DNA of 64,000 bases from Rhodoferax sp. (GCF_023700745.1 NZ_JAMPYG010000012.1:34939-98938), one strand, 5' to 3'. Positions 8,339-18,474 are shown, counted from the stretch's first letter. The notes: generated by a model not told the origin, from the letters alone. A program made the numbers and translations.

Positions 8339-11300
8339 CAAACCATGCAAGGGGTGATCCGCATCGCAGCGGGCAACCCACTGTGACCAGCAAAGGCCGG
8401 GTCTCGCCGATATTTTTGGTGTTTGTCCTGCCCGTGCTGCTGGTCATGCTGGTTGCGGGGGCTATTGTTTTTTCTTCGGTCAACAGCATCCAGAGCGAAT
8501 ACCGCCTGATTGCGGCAGCGCAGGCAGCAGACACGGAAAGGCTGGCCGCTGCCACCCGCTTTAATCAGGATCTGGCGGCGATTCAGAAGTTGGTGACCAC
8601 GACTCTGGAGCAGGCCGCCAGCGGGGGCATCGACCAGGGCCAGGTCTATCGTGTTCACTCGGCGGTCGTTAACTTGCTGGCCGGTCTGGAGTCCCGTCTG
8701 CTTGATCTGGAGAGCCTGCAAGAGCTTAATGAAGCGGTCGTGGAAGCGCGCCGGGACTTTCTGGTGTACCGCGACCTGATTGTCACGGCCACCGATCTGG
8801 CAGCCATTGACCCGATGAGTGCCATGCGGCAGGCTTTCCAGGCCGGGCAGAGTTATGTGGCCTTCAGCGAGCATACGCACAGCATTGCCACCCGCGCAAC
8901 CGAGGGCATGGCCCGGCGCGCTGACGCGCAGGCGCAGTCGTTTGAAAAATATGTCACTGAGATGCTGCTCACTGCCGCGCTGTTGCTGGTGGCCTTGCTG
9001 CTGTTGTGGTTCTTCATTGCGCGCCAGATGCTGCAGCGGGTGTCGGTGTTGTCGAAGGCCATGCAGGAGATGACTCGCCGAGAGTTGTCGGCCGGTGCCA
9101 GCGCTGAAATCGAGCGTATCAGCCAGGACAAGCGCAGTGTGCTGCGCGACATGGCCAGCGCGGTGCTGGCGTTTCGCGATGCGGTCAAGGACCGCGCGCA
9201 CGCGCAGGCCGACCTGGGCGAACGCATCAAGGAGTTGTCATGCCTGTATGACGTCTCTGGATTGATGGAGCGTGATGATCTGACTGAACCGGACCTGCTG
9301 ATGGCCTTGGTCGGGCGCTTGCCGGCGGCCATGCGTTATCCCGATCTGGCCGCCGCGTGCATTGGGTCAACGACTGGTTTGATCGGTGATACGGCTGTCA
9401 TGGAGCAGACGCAATTTTTGTCAGTGTCGTTTGGTGGCGCCGATGGTGTGGCACTGCATGAATTGCGGGTGGCTTACCTGGGAGCTTTGCCTACAGATGC
9501 GGGGGCGCCTTTTCTGGCCGAAGAGCAGACGTTGCTGGATGCCATTCGCGTGCGCTTGAACAAGACGCTCGGGCTGCGCCGCGCGCGTGCCAGTGAAGCG
9601 GAGACGCAGGCCTTGATGAACGCCATCTTCGCGCAGGCCGCCAACGCCATCAACCTGATCGAGGTGCAGACCCTGCGCATCGTCCAGGTCAATGCGGCCA
9701 GCTCGCGCATTTTGGGCTACAGCCGCGACGAGTTGCTGCAGATGACACTGCACGACTACCAGTCTGCGGACGATGACGAAGGCTTGCAGGAACGGGTCAA
9801 CAAGGCGGTGGCGGCAGGCGGCGCCAGTTTTGACAATGTCTACCGCTGTAAAGATGGCCGCCGGATTGATGTACATATCAAAGCCAGCCTGATTCGACAG
9901 CACGGGGTGGATTACATGGTGGTCTTGTGGGACGACATCACCGAGTCCAAAAAAGCCGAGCTGGCCCTGCGCAAGCTCAGCACAGCCGTGGAACAGAGCC
10001 CGCATGCGGTGGTGATTACCGACATCGATGCACGAATTGAATACGTCAACGATGCCTTTGTCAGGCTGACCGGTTTCAGTCGCGACCAGGTCATGGGTCA
10101 GAATCCGCGCCTGTTGAGCTCGGGCAAAACGCCACCGGAAGTCTATCTGGGTATGTGGCAGACGCTGACTGGCGGTCAGACCTGGAGTGGCAAGTTCATC
10201 AACCGCACCCGTGACGGGTACGAACGCACCGAGGCCGCCATCATCACGCCACTGCGCGATATCCATGGCCGCATCTGCAACTATGTGGCGGTCAAGGAGG
10301 ACATCACCGAGCGCCAGCGCAGCGAGGACGAGCTGCGCAAGCTGTACCTGGCCGTGGAGCAAAGCCCGGAAAGCATCGTTATTACCAATACCTCGGCTGA
10401 AATCGAGTACGTCAACCAGGCATTTATTCACGCCACCGGCTACAGCCGTGAGGAAGCACTGGGGCTGAATCCGCGGGTGCTCAAGTCGGGCAAGACCCCG
10501 CCGGCGACCTACCAGGAGATGTGGGACGCACTGACCCGCGGTGACACCTGGAGCGGCATTTTGTTCAACCGTCGCAAGGACGGCAGCGAGTACGAGGAGC
10601 AGGCCACCATCACGCCGGTGCGCCAGGCCGACGGTCATGTCAGTCATTATCTGGCGATCAAGGAAAACGTGACCGAAAAGCGCCGTATGACCGATGAGCT
10701 GGCGCAATACCGTAGGAACCTGGAGCAACTCGTCGCTGTCCGCACGGCCGAGCTGACCGAGGTGTACGAGTCGCTGCGGGTAGCGGGCGAAGAGCAAATG
10801 GCGATTTTTGAAACCGCCACCTCGGGCATGGCCCTGATCAAGGACCGGATCTTTGTGCGCACCAACAAGCGCCTGTGTGAATTGTTCGGCTGGATGGAGG
10901 GGGCCATGGTCGGTCAGCCCACGGCCATCTGGTATCCCGATGCCGAAGCAGCACGGCAGGGTAGCGAGCCGGTGTATGAGCAAATCTGGAAAGGGAAGGC
11001 GCATCGCCGCGAGCAGCAGTTGATGCGCAGGGATGGCAGCCTGTTCTGGGCCCGCCTGACCGGCCGGGCGGTCGATGTGAATTTTCCAGACATGGGCACG
11101 GTGTGGGTGGTTGATGATATTTCAGACGAACGGTCGAGCGCCCAAGCCATGCGCCAAGCCAAGGAGCTGGCTGAAGACGCGGCTCGCACCAAGGCCAATT
11201 TCCTGGCCAACATGAGCCATGAAATCCGTACCCCCATGAATGCCGTGATTGGTATGACGCATTTGATGCTGAAGACCGAGCTGCTACCGCGCCAGCGTGA

Positions 11301-13392
11301 CTACATGAAAAAGATCATGGACTCGGGCCAGCATTTGCTGGGCATCATCAATGACATTCTGGATGTGTCCAAGATTGAGGCCGGCAAGCTCGCCATTGAA
11401 CACATTGATTTCGATCTGGAAAAATTGCTGGCCAATGTGAGCAACCTGATTTCTGAAAAAGTCGCGGCCAAGGGGCTGGAATTCATCATTGACGTTGACC
11501 GTAATGTGCCCAATAACCTGGTGGGTGACCCGCTGCGTTTGAGCCAGGTGCTCATCAACTATACCAACAACGCGGTGAAGTTCACTGCCAAGGGCGAGGT
11601 GGATGTGGTAGTGCGTGTGCGCAAGCAAACCGAGCAAGAGGTACTGTTGTATTTTGCGGTACGCGATACCGGCATCGGCTTGACGCCAGAACAATGCAGC
11701 AAGTTGTTCCAGTCCTTCCAGCAGGCCGACAGTTCCACCACGCGCGAGTTTGGTGGCACTGGTCTGGGCCTGGCGATCAGCAAAAAATTGGTTGACATGA
11801 TGCAGGGCGAAGTGGGTGTGGAAAGCGTGTCCGGGCAGGGCAGTATTTTCTGGTTTACCGCACGCCTGGGCTTGGGCCTGGCCGCACCGCGCCAGCGCAT
11901 TCTGAATGCCGATCTGCAAGGCCATCGGGCGCTGGTGGTGGACGACAACGAGAGTGCCAGGGTGGTGCTGTGTGACATGCTTGAGGGCATGGGTCTGGTG
12001 GTTGAAGAGTCCGAGAACGGCCCGGCGGCGATTCATGCGGTGGATCAGGCTGAACTGCGCAACCAGCCTTTTGACTTTGTTTTCCTGGACTGGCAAATGC
12101 CCGACATGAATGGCATCGAGGCGGCCCGGCGTTTGCGTGCGCGGCCGTTGAAGCGCGTCCCCAACATGGTGATGGTGACCGCTTTTGGCCGTGAAGAGGT
12201 GCTCAAGGAGGCGAGCGAAGCCGGGGTGCGGGATGTGTTGATCAAGCCGGTGAGTGCGTCCATGCTGTTCGATTGCGTCATGAGCATGCTCGGTCAGACC
12301 CCCGGGGGACGGCGCAGCAGCGCCGAAATCCCCAGCTTGAGTGCAGAAAACCTGGCCAGCATCAAGGGTGCGCGTATTTTGCTGGTGGAAGACAACGACC
12401 TGAACCAGGAGGTCGCGACCGAACTGTTACGCGATGCTGGCTTTATTGTGGATGTGGCCGACAACGGTGAAATTGCCCTGAAAAAAGTGCAGCAAGCCAG
12501 CTTTGACCTGGTGCTGATGGACATGCAAATGCCGGTGATGGACGGCCTGACGGCCACCCGTGAAATCCGCAAACTGCCCGACTTTGCTGCGCTGCCGATC
12601 GTTGCCATGACGGCCAATGTGCAGGCGAGTGACCGCCTGCGTTGTTCAGAGGCCGGCATGAACGACCATCTGGCCAAGCCCATTGACCCCGAGTTGTTGT
12701 GGCAATGCCTGTTGCGCTGGATCCCGCCGCGTGCCAGCCGGTCAACCGGGGCCGATCCTGCAGCGGCTGGCAGCACCGCGCCCCAGGACACCGACCAGAC
12801 GATACCCGAGCACATTGCCGGGTTGGACACCCAGGCCGGACTGCGGCGGGTGCTGGGCAAAAAACCACTCTACCTGTCGATGCTGCGGCGCTTTGTGGCC
12901 GGTCAGAAAACCGTCGTGACCCAATTGCTGGCGGCCTTGGCGCAGGACGATCTGAAAACGACCGAGCGCCTGGCCCATACCACCAAGAGCACGGCGGGCA
13001 GCATTGGCGCGCTTGAGGTCCAGGCGCTTGCGGCCGAGGTTGAACATGGGCTGGCGCATGGTGCGGCCCGCCCGACGCTGTTGGCCCAGGTGCGGGCCCT
13101 GGAGCTGCCGCTGGCGGCCTTGATCAACGCACTGGAGCAGGCCTTGCCAGAGGAGGCGGTTCATGCCAAAGTGAGCGTGGATCCGGTCAAGCTCAAGGAG
13201 GTTTGCGACCGTTTGGCGTCCTTGCTTGCCTATGACGACGCGTCGGCGGTTGATGTTGTCGACGACCAAGCCGATTTGCTTAACATGGCCTTCCCAACAC
13301 ATTACCCCGCCTTGGAAAACGCGGTAAAAATGTTCGACTTTGAAGTGGCACTGCAGACGCTTAAAGACGCTCTTACCACGCTTCCCACTTAG
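8335..13392 (+). CDS. Membrane hybrid sensor histidine kinase with four PAS, two receiver and one HPt domain
   Basis: A 1685-residue phosphorelay kinase; ATG at 8335 overlaps the previous stop. Order of parts: transmembrane segment 23-48; extracytoplasmic helical region to about 220; second transmembrane segment about 222-245; linker with a GAF-like stretch about 300-410; four PAS/PAC modules at about 430-540, 545-665, 670-790 and 815-935; kinase H-box NFLANMSHEIRTPMN near 960; ATPase G-boxes (DTGIGL, GGTGLGLAISKK) near 1120-1160; receiver 1 about 1197-1315 (FLDWQMPDMNG); receiver 2 about 1345-1460 (LMDMQMPVMDG); HPt with LAHTTKSTAG (His near 1547). The signal is unknown. The HD-GYP gene eight bases downstream is the likely output. 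Confidence 0.9.
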   Translation: MTNHARGDPHRSGQPTVTSKGRVSPIFLVFVLPVLLVMLVAGAIVFSSVNSIQSEYRLIAAAQAADTERLAAATRFNQDLAAIQKLVTTTLEQAASGGIDQGQVYRVHSAVVNLLAGLESRLLDLESLQELNEAVVEARRDFLVYRDLIVTATDLAAIDPMSAMRQAFQAGQSYVAFSEHTHSIATRATEGMARRADAQAQSFEKYVTEMLLTAALLLVALLLLWFFIARQMLQRVSVLSKAMQEMTRRELSAGASAEIERISQDKRSVLRDMASAVLAFRDAVKDRAHAQADLGERIKELSCLYDVSGLMERDDLTEPDLLMALVGRLPAAMRYPDLAAACIGSTTGLIGDTAVMEQTQFLSVSFGGADGVALHELRVAYLGALPTDAGAPFLAEEQTLLDAIRVRLNKTLGLRRARASEAETQALMNAIFAQAANAINLIEVQTLRIVQVNAASSRILGYSRDELLQMTLHDYQSADDDEGLQERVNKAVAAGGASFDNVYRCKDGRRIDVHIKASLIRQHGVDYMVVLWDDITESKKAELALRKLSTAVEQSPHAVVITDIDARIEYVNDAFVRLTGFSRDQVMGQNPRLLSSGKTPPEVYLGMWQTLTGGQTWSGKFINRTRDGYERTEAAIITPLRDIHGRICNYVAVKEDITERQRSEDELRKLYLAVEQSPESIVITNTSAEIEYVNQAFIHATGYSREEALGLNPRVLKSGKTPPATYQEMWDALTRGDTWSGILFNRRKDGSEYEEQATITPVRQADGHVSHYLAIKENVTEKRRMTDELAQYRRNLEQLVAVRTAELTEVYESLRVAGEEQMAIFETATSGMALIKDRIFVRTNKRLCELFGWMEGAMVGQPTAIWYPDAEAARQGSEPVYEQIWKGKAHRREQQLMRRDGSLFWARLTGRAVDVNFPDMGTVWVVDDISDERSSAQAMRQAKELAEDAARTKANFLANMSHEIRTPMNAVIGMTHLMLKTELLPRQRDYMKKIMDSGQHLLGIINDILDVSKIEAGKLAIEHIDFDLEKLLANVSNLISEKVAAKGLEFIIDVDRNVPNNLVGDPLRLSQVLINYTNNAVKFTAKGEVDVVVRVRKQTEQEVLLYFAVRDTGIGLTPEQCSKLFQSFQQADSSTTREFGGTGLGLAISKKLVDMMQGEVGVESVSGQGSIFWFTARLGLGLAAPRQRILNADLQGHRALVVDDNESARVVLCDMLEGMGLVVEESENGPAAIHAVDQAELRNQPFDFVFLDWQMPDMNGIEAARRLRARPLKRVPNMVMVTAFGREEVLKEASEAGVRDVLIKPVSASMLFDCVMSMLGQTPGGRRSSAEIPSLSAENLASIKGARILLVEDNDLNQEVATELLRDAGFIVDVADNGEIALKKVQQASFDLVLMDMQMPVMDGLTATREIRKLPDFAALPIVAMTANVQASDRLRCSEAGMNDHLAKPIDPELLWQCLLRWIPPRASRSTGADPAAAGSTAPQDTDQTIPEHIAGLDTQAGLRRVLGKKPLYLSMLRRFVAGQKTVVTQLLAALAQDDLKTTERLAHTTKSTAGSIGALEVQALAAEVEHGLAHGAARPTLLAQVRALELPLAALINALEQALPEEAVHAKVSVDPVKLKEVCDRLASLLAYDDASAVDVVDDQADLLNMAFPTHYPALENAVKMFDFEVALQTLKDALTTLPT

Positions 13393-13400
13393 CCATTCCC

Positions 13401-14567
13401 ATGAATCCAATCGACTTCACTCAAAAACCCACCATCCTGGTGGTTGATGACACGCCCGACAACCTGTCCCTGGTCAGCAGCCTGCTGCGCGACGATTACA
13501 TCGTGCGGGTGGCCAACAACGGCGAGAAGGCCTTGCGCATTGCCACGTCAGAGCAAGCCCCCGATCTGATCCTGCTGGACATCATGATGCCGGGCATGGA
13601 TGGTTACGAGGTTTGCAAGCGTCTCAAGGATGACCCCAGGTCACGTGACATCCGGGTCATTTTCCTGACTGCCAAGTCCGAGGTGGAAGACGAGCGCAAG
13701 GGCTTCAAGCTGGGCGCAGTGGACTACATTACCAAGCCCATCAGTCCACCGATCTTGCAGGAGCGCATCAAGACCCATCTGTCGCTCAAAGCCGCAGCCG
13801 ATTTTCTGCGCGATAAAAATATTTACCTCGAACAGGAGGTGGCGCGGCCCACCCAGGAGCTGACCACGATTCAGGAGGTGACCATTCTGGCAATGGCTTC
13901 GCTGGCGGAAACACGTGACAGCGATACCGGCAACCACATCCGACGCACCCAGTTTTATGTGAAGGCGCTGGCGAAGCAACTGCAAAACCACCCCCGGTTC
14001 AAGCATTACCTGACCGATGCCAACATTGCCATGCTGTTCAAGTCCGCGCCCCTGCACGACATTGGCAAGGTGGGGATTCCCGACCGCATTTTGCTCAAGC
14101 CCGGACGTTTTGAGCCGGAAGAGTTCGAGATCATGAAGCGTCACACTATCTTGGGGCGTGAAGCCATTGAACACGCCGAAAAATCGCTCGGCATTGAAGT
14201 CGATTTTCTGCGCACCGCCAAAGAAATTGCCATGTCGCACCAAGAGAAGTGGGATGGCAGTGGCTACCCCGAGGCGCTCAAGGGCGATGCCATTCCCATC
14301 AGCGCTCGCTTGATGGCGCTGGCCGATGTCTATGACGCACTGATCAGCCGCCGCGTGTACAAGGAGGGCATGCCGCACGCCAAGGCGGTGGCGATCATCG
14401 TTGAGTCCAGAGGCAGTCATCTCGACCCCGATCTCGTCGATGCTTTCCTGTCCATTCAGGACGAATTCCAGGCGATTGCTGCGCGTTTTGTTGACAGCGA
14501 CCAGGATTTGCAACGTAAGGCGGCAAGCCTGGCCTTGATGCAAGCTGCCGATAATTCACCGGCCTGA
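13401..14567 (+). CDS. Response regulator with HD-GYP phosphodiesterase domain (RpfG type)
   Basis: A 388-residue protein. The receiver domain (1-125) has VVDDTPD and phospho-acceptor Asp60 in LLDIMMPGMDGYE. A short coiled segment leads to an HD-GYP domain (about 160-360) with HDIGKVGIP (His220-Asp221) and the GSGYP element near 287-291. HD-GYP proteins hydrolyse cyclic di-GMP, so phosphorylation by the upstream hybrid kinase would alter the c-di-GMP level and hence motility or biofilm behaviour. The start is ATG at 13401, eight bases after the kinase stop. All the catalytic motifs are present. Confidence 0.92.
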   Translation: MNPIDFTQKPTILVVDDTPDNLSLVSSLLRDDYIVRVANNGEKALRIATSEQAPDLILLDIMMPGMDGYEVCKRLKDDPRSRDIRVIFLTAKSEVEDERKGFKLGAVDYITKPISPPILQERIKTHLSLKAAADFLRDKNIYLEQEVARPTQELTTIQEVTILAMASLAETRDSDTGNHIRRTQFYVKALAKQLQNHPRFKHYLTDANIAMLFKSAPLHDIGKVGIPDRILLKPGRFEPEEFEIMKRHTILGREAIEHAEKSLGIEVDFLRTAKEIAMSHQEKWDGSGYPEALKGDAIPISARLMALADVYDALISRRVYKEGMPHAKAVAIIVESRGSHLDPDLVDAFLSIQDEFQAIAARFVDSDQDLQRKAASLALMQAADNSPA

Positions 14568-14664
14568 GACATCAGCTGAATGGGTTGAAAACGGCACAGC
14601 AGTCCGACGCATTGGTACATGATGCTGATACTGGGCTTGTCCCATCGTTTGCCTATAGGGCATT

Positions 14665-15729
14665 TCAATCCATCAAGGCCACAGACTTGATCAAGGCAAA
14701 AGCCTGCATGCCACTGGTCAGTCCCAGCATATGACAGGAATAACGTGTGATCTCTGCCAGCAGCGCCTGACCATCGGCCAGCTGACACACCACCGTGGCG
14801 CGGCCCGTGGCGCCGGGGTGGATGGCTGCGATGGTAATGGGTAACTGATTCAGAATGCTCAGGCCTTGCGGCTGTACCGTGGCCAGGCTCACATCACGCG
14901 CCAGCACGCGCAGGCGCGAGGCCGAAGGCCTGGCACCGGGGGCCAAGCTCAGGCGCAAGCGCAAGGTGGTATTGCCAAAGGAAGCCAGGCCGTGTTCGTC
15001 GGTGCCCAGCAGGCTGCCCTGTAACACGCTGACTGGACCTTCTTCGTCAAACAAAGGTGAGTCGGGTCTGGCCAGGGCATCATGCAATGCCTCGATCCGT
15101 TCGATGCGGCCGTCCGCCATGAAGATCACCCGGCTGGCCAGGCGTTCCACTTCGAGCGGTGCATGGGTGATGTACAGCACCGGCAGCCCGGATTCCTGCG
15201 CCAGCGCGTCAATCAGCGCCAGCAACTCGGTCTTGGCACGCCAGTCGAGTGCCGACAGTGGCTCGTCCATGCACAGCAGGCGGGGTTGTGACAGCAGCGC
15301 GCGCGCGATGGCCACACGCTGGCGCTCACCGCCCGAGAGCGTGCTCACCGCCTGGTCAAGCAATGGACTGATCCCCACCCGCGCGGCAATTTTTGTCAGC
15401 GCGTCTGCCGGAGCTGCAGGGGCACGCTGGCAGGCGAAGTCCAGGTTGCCGCGCACATTCAGATGGGGAAAAAGTGCTGCTTCCTGAAAAACAAAGCCGA
15501 TATGGCGCTGCGTGGCGGGCAGGCGCCAGGCCTGGTTTTGCCAGGTCTCGCCTTTGAAGCGCAGTGTTCCACGGGTGTCTGCGTCGAGTCCGGCCATCGC
15601 CCGCAGCAGGGTGCTTTTGCCCGAGCCGGAGCGCCCAAACAGCACGCTGACGCCTTGTGCCGGAAAGGAAAAAGCGCCGCTTTGCAGCTCAAAGTTGCCC
15701 TTCTTTAGGGTGAGGTTGCCTTCAATCAT
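14665..15729 (-). CDS. modC: Molybdate ABC transporter, ATP-binding protein
   Basis: A 354-residue ATPase. Walker A GRSGSGKST, signature LSGGERQRVAIARALL, and Walker B LLCMDEPLSALD are present in order. The D-loop sequence SALDWRAK is typical of ModC. Residues about 285-354 form the C-terminal TOBE (molybdate-binding-like) domain (LPITIAAIHPGATGRATVVCQLADGQALLAEI). This domain can sense molybdate and slow transport. The gene is last in modA-modB-modC, 18 bases after modB, and converges with the HD-GYP gene. Confidence 0.93.
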   Translation of the reverse strand: MIEGNLTLKKGNFELQSGAFSFPAQGVSVLFGRSGSGKSTLLRAMAGLDADTRGTLRFKGETWQNQAWRLPATQRHIGFVFQEAALFPHLNVRGNLDFACQRAPAAPADALTKIAARVGISPLLDQAVSTLSGGERQRVAIARALLSQPRLLCMDEPLSALDWRAKTELLALIDALAQESGLPVLYITHAPLEVERLASRVIFMADGRIERIEALHDALARPDSPLFDEEGPVSVLQGSLLGTDEHGLASFGNTTLRLRLSLAPGARPSASRLRVLARDVSLATVQPQGLSILNQLPITIAAIHPGATGRATVVCQLADGQALLAEITRYSCHMLGLTSGMQAFALIKSVALMD

Positions 15730-15747
15730 GGGGTGGCTCAGCGTGGC

Positions 15748-16446
15748 TTAGCGGGGTTTAAGCGGGCTCATCACGCGCTGGTTGATGGCGTAAAAAAGCA
15801 GCAGTGTCAGGAATGAAAAACCCAGCAAGACGGCCGAGAGCCGGTGTGCTGCAGCGTACTCAAGCGCTTGGGAGTGGTCGTAAATGGCCATCGACACCAC
15901 CCGCGTCTCCCCCGCAATGCTGCCGCCCAGCATGGCAATCACGCCAAACTCACCCACGGTGTGGGCAAAGGTGATGACCACAGCGGTCAGGATGCCGCTG
16001 CGTGACAGTGGCAACACCACATGGAAGAAGCGGTCGAGCGCGTTGGCGCGCAGCGTGGCGGCGGCATCGAGCAGGCGACTGTCAATGGCCGCAAAGGCAT
16101 CACGCAAGGGTTGTACCGCAAAGGGCAGCGAGTAAATCACCGAGCCCACCAGAATGCCCCAGAAGCTGAAGGCCAGGTGATGCAAGCCCAGTCGCTCCAG
16201 TGTGCCGCCCACCGCGCCTTGCGGTCCGAGCACGATCAGCAGATAAAAACCAATCACGGTGGGTGGTAACACCAGCGGCAGCGACACCAGCGCCGCCACG
16301 CTGTTGACCCAGCAACTGCGGCTGTGCGCCAGCCACCAGGCCAGCGGTGCCGAGAGCAGCAGCAGGATCAGCGTGGTCAAGCCCGCCAGCTTGGCGGTAA
16401 GCCAAATCGCTTGCCATTCACCCGGGGTCATGCCGGCGAGGTTCAT
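15748..16446 (-). CDS. modB: Molybdate ABC transporter, permease
   Basis: A 232-residue inner-membrane protein with about five hydrophobic segments. Family patterns are SLPLVLPPTVIGFYLL, SVIYSLPFAVQPLRDAF and the EAA-type loop around LDAAATLRANALDRFFHVVLPLS, then FAHTVGEFGVIAMLGG. The TVGEFGVIAMLGGSI stretch is characteristic of ModB. It forms the channel that receives molybdate from ModA. Its ATG overlaps the modA stop by four bases. Confidence 0.93.
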   Translation of the reverse strand: MNLAGMTPGEWQAIWLTAKLAGLTTLILLLLSAPLAWWLAHSRSCWVNSVAALVSLPLVLPPTVIGFYLLIVLGPQGAVGGTLERLGLHHLAFSFWGILVGSVIYSLPFAVQPLRDAFAAIDSRLLDAAATLRANALDRFFHVVLPLSRSGILTAVVITFAHTVGEFGVIAMLGGSIAGETRVVSMAIYDHSQALEYAAAHRLSAVLLGFSFLTLLLFYAINQRVMSPLKPR

Positions 16447-17219
16447 GGCCTGGCCTCGTGGGGCAATGAAAAACCGTAGCGCGCCATGACTTGGCGCGCC
16501 TCGGGCGTCCGCATGAACTGGGCGAAAGCCCTGGCGGCGGTGTTGTTGCGGCCGTAATGTGTGATGGCATAGGCTTGCTCCAGCGCTTGGTGGGTATTGG
16601 CCGGGATCAGGTAATAGCCGCTTTTGGCTTTGAGCGTGTCGTTCATGGCCAGTGACAGGGCGATGATGCCGATCTCGGCGGCCTGGGTGTCAATGAGTTG
16701 TGCCGTGTGCGAAATGTTTTCACCAAACACCAGCTTGTTTTGTAACACGGTCCACAGTCCGGCGTGTTCCAGCGCCTCCCTGGCGCGCGCACCATAGGGG
16801 GCATGCGCCGGCGCGGCAATGGCAATCTTGCGGAATTCGGGTTGGGTCAGGCTCTGCAGGCTGAGTTTGCTGGCATCGACTTTGGCGCTCCAAAGTACGA
16901 TTCGGCCGAAAGCGTAGGTGGTGACGGGGGCCAGCGCCTTGCCGCTGGCAACAAGTCTTTTCGGGTAATTCACATCGGCTGAGAAAAAAATGTCAAATGG
17001 CGCGCCGTTTTCAATTTGCTGCATGAACTTGCCCGAGGAGCCCATGACCAGCTCAAGCTGGTGTGTCGGGTTGTTTTTTTGAAAGAGGGGCAGAAGTTCA
17101 TTCAATGCAAAGCGCAAGTCCGCGGCAGCAGCCACCCGGGCGGTCTCGGCCAGGCCAAGGGAACTTGCGGTGAGTGCAAGAATGGCAAGTACCAGTTTCA
17201 ACAGGGGTTGGGATTTCAA
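16443..17219 (-). CDS. modA: Molybdate-binding periplasmic protein
   Basis: A 258-residue exported receptor. I place the start at TTG 17219 because AAAGG sits eight bases upstream and a typical signal peptide follows at once (LLKLVLAILALTASSLGLAE). The only longer start would add 42 odd residues and overlap the upstream regulator by 89 bases. The mature part shows AAAADLRFALNELLPLF, MGSSGKFMQQI, PFDIFFSADVNYP and the hinge motif YGARAREALEHAG. These match ModA. Other oxyanions such as tungstate may also bind, so ModA and TupA could share a ligand. Confidence 0.88.
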   Translation of the reverse strand: MKSQPLLKLVLAILALTASSLGLAETARVAAAADLRFALNELLPLFQKNNPTHQLELVMGSSGKFMQQIENGAPFDIFFSADVNYPKRLVASGKALAPVTTYAFGRIVLWSAKVDASKLSLQSLTQPEFRKIAIAAPAHAPYGARAREALEHAGLWTVLQNKLVFGENISHTAQLIDTQAAEIGIIALSLAMNDTLKAKSGYYLIPANTHQALEQAYAITHYGRNNTAARAFAQFMRTPEARQVMARYGFSLPHEARP

Positions 17220-17256
17220 GAACGTACCTTTGGATAGGGCCTGAGTGCCGAGGATG

Positions 17257-18381
17257 TCAGGACGGTTTGTGTCCCAGCTTGCGGTACAGCGTGGCACGGC
17301 TGATCCCCAGGGTGCGGGCGGCCTGGCCGACGTTACCACGGGCATCGTCCACCGCCTTGCGGATCATGTCGGCCTCCATGTCGCGCAGCGCCCGTGCGGG
17401 TGCGGCGCCGGCTTGCAGCGTGCGGGTTTCGTCGGCAGGGGTGATGGCCAGTGCTTGCAGGCGCAGGCCGCTCCAGAGCGGTAATTCAATCGGGTTGCCA
17501 GGTCGTTTGGCAGCATCAAACAAAGGTTCAAACGGCAGGCCAAAAACTTCACTGACGTGTACTGTTGCCTGGCCGGGTCCTGCCAAGCCCGGCACCATCT
17601 GGCGTGCCACCGGGTTGGCCCCGGTGATCCAACCCTCGCAGTCGAGGCACAACATGCCGTCGGCATCACTGCCCAGGGCGTTGCCGGGCCAGTTCAAGCG
17701 CAGCAACAGGGCGTGGGGCAGGGCGGTGATCAGTGCGTTTTCAATCTTGCTGGCCGACTGCATGACCAGGTGCTTGAGTTCCGGGCGCTCCTGCGCATCG
17801 ACTCCGGTGACATCCAGCATGCCCACGCACGCGCCATCGGGTCCAAACAGGGGTGCACCAGCGCAGCTGTAAACCGACGTGGTCTCAAAAAAATGCTCGC
17901 CACGGTGCAACCAGACCGGTTGCAGTTCGGCAAGCGCCGTGCCAATGGCGGTGGTGCCAATGCTGTGCTCGGACAGGTCGGTGCCGACCCGGGTGATCTG
18001 GTGCGCCCGTGGGTCAGCGTGGTCAATGGCGCCGCAGGCATCGACCACCACCCCGTCGGCATTGGTCAGGATGGCAAAGTAGCGGGTGTTGACAATGGCG
18101 CGTGCCAGGTTTTGCAGCATCGGCTGGGCCGCTTCAATCAATTGGTGGTTGGCTTCCAGGGTATAGCGCAGCATGGGCGCCGTGATTTGTGCAAAACTGA
18201 CATTGCAGCTGGGTTCCAGGCCCAGTTTCAGACAGCGTTGCCAGGAACGTTCGACCCACGGAGCCACCCAGCCAGCACCTAAAGAACCGCCCTCGTGCAT
18301 CAGGCGTTGGCGTGCCTGGGCAATGCGTGCCAGGCGGTTGGGCGATGCCTCGGTATGGGGGCTTGGGTTGGCGGTGTTCAT
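17257..18381 (-). CDS. AcoR-like transcriptional regulator without AAA+ domain (GAF plus Fis helix-turn-helix)
   Basis: A 374-residue protein. Residues about 40-110 carry the ERSWQRC motif seen at the start of AcoR-type activators. A GAF-type sensor domain follows (about 115-215, with GTDLSEHSIGTTAIGTAL and SCAGAPLFGPDG), then a PAS-like region (about 225-310). The C-terminus is a Fis-type DNA-binding helix (VGQAARTLGISRATLYRKLG). The central AAA+ module and its GAFTGA loop are absent, so it cannot activate sigma-54 polymerase and must work another way. It lies 37 bases upstream of modA on the same strand, which suggests it controls molybdate uptake or a molybdoenzyme. The ligand is unknown. 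Confidence 0.85.
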   Translation of the reverse strand: MNTANPSPHTEASPNRLARIAQARQRLMHEGGSLGAGWVAPWVERSWQRCLKLGLEPSCNVSFAQITAPMLRYTLEANHQLIEAAQPMLQNLARAIVNTRYFAILTNADGVVVDACGAIDHADPRAHQITRVGTDLSEHSIGTTAIGTALAELQPVWLHRGEHFFETTSVYSCAGAPLFGPDGACVGMLDVTGVDAQERPELKHLVMQSASKIENALITALPHALLLRLNWPGNALGSDADGMLCLDCEGWITGANPVARQMVPGLAGPGQATVHVSEVFGLPFEPLFDAAKRPGNPIELPLWSGLRLQALAITPADETRTLQAGAAPARALRDMEADMIRKAVDDARGNVGQAARTLGISRATLYRKLGHKPS

Positions 18382-18474
18382 GGTCCGGTCGGTAGGTGTC
18401 TGAATTTATCGCATTTTGGGTGAAGGGGTGTGTCTATACTTGCCAGGATGTTCAGATGCAGGTACACCTTATAA

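Noticed and set aside
9421..11004. A 527-residue frame opposite the hybrid kinase
   Set aside because: It is an antisense shadow of the PAS region, with no family pattern.
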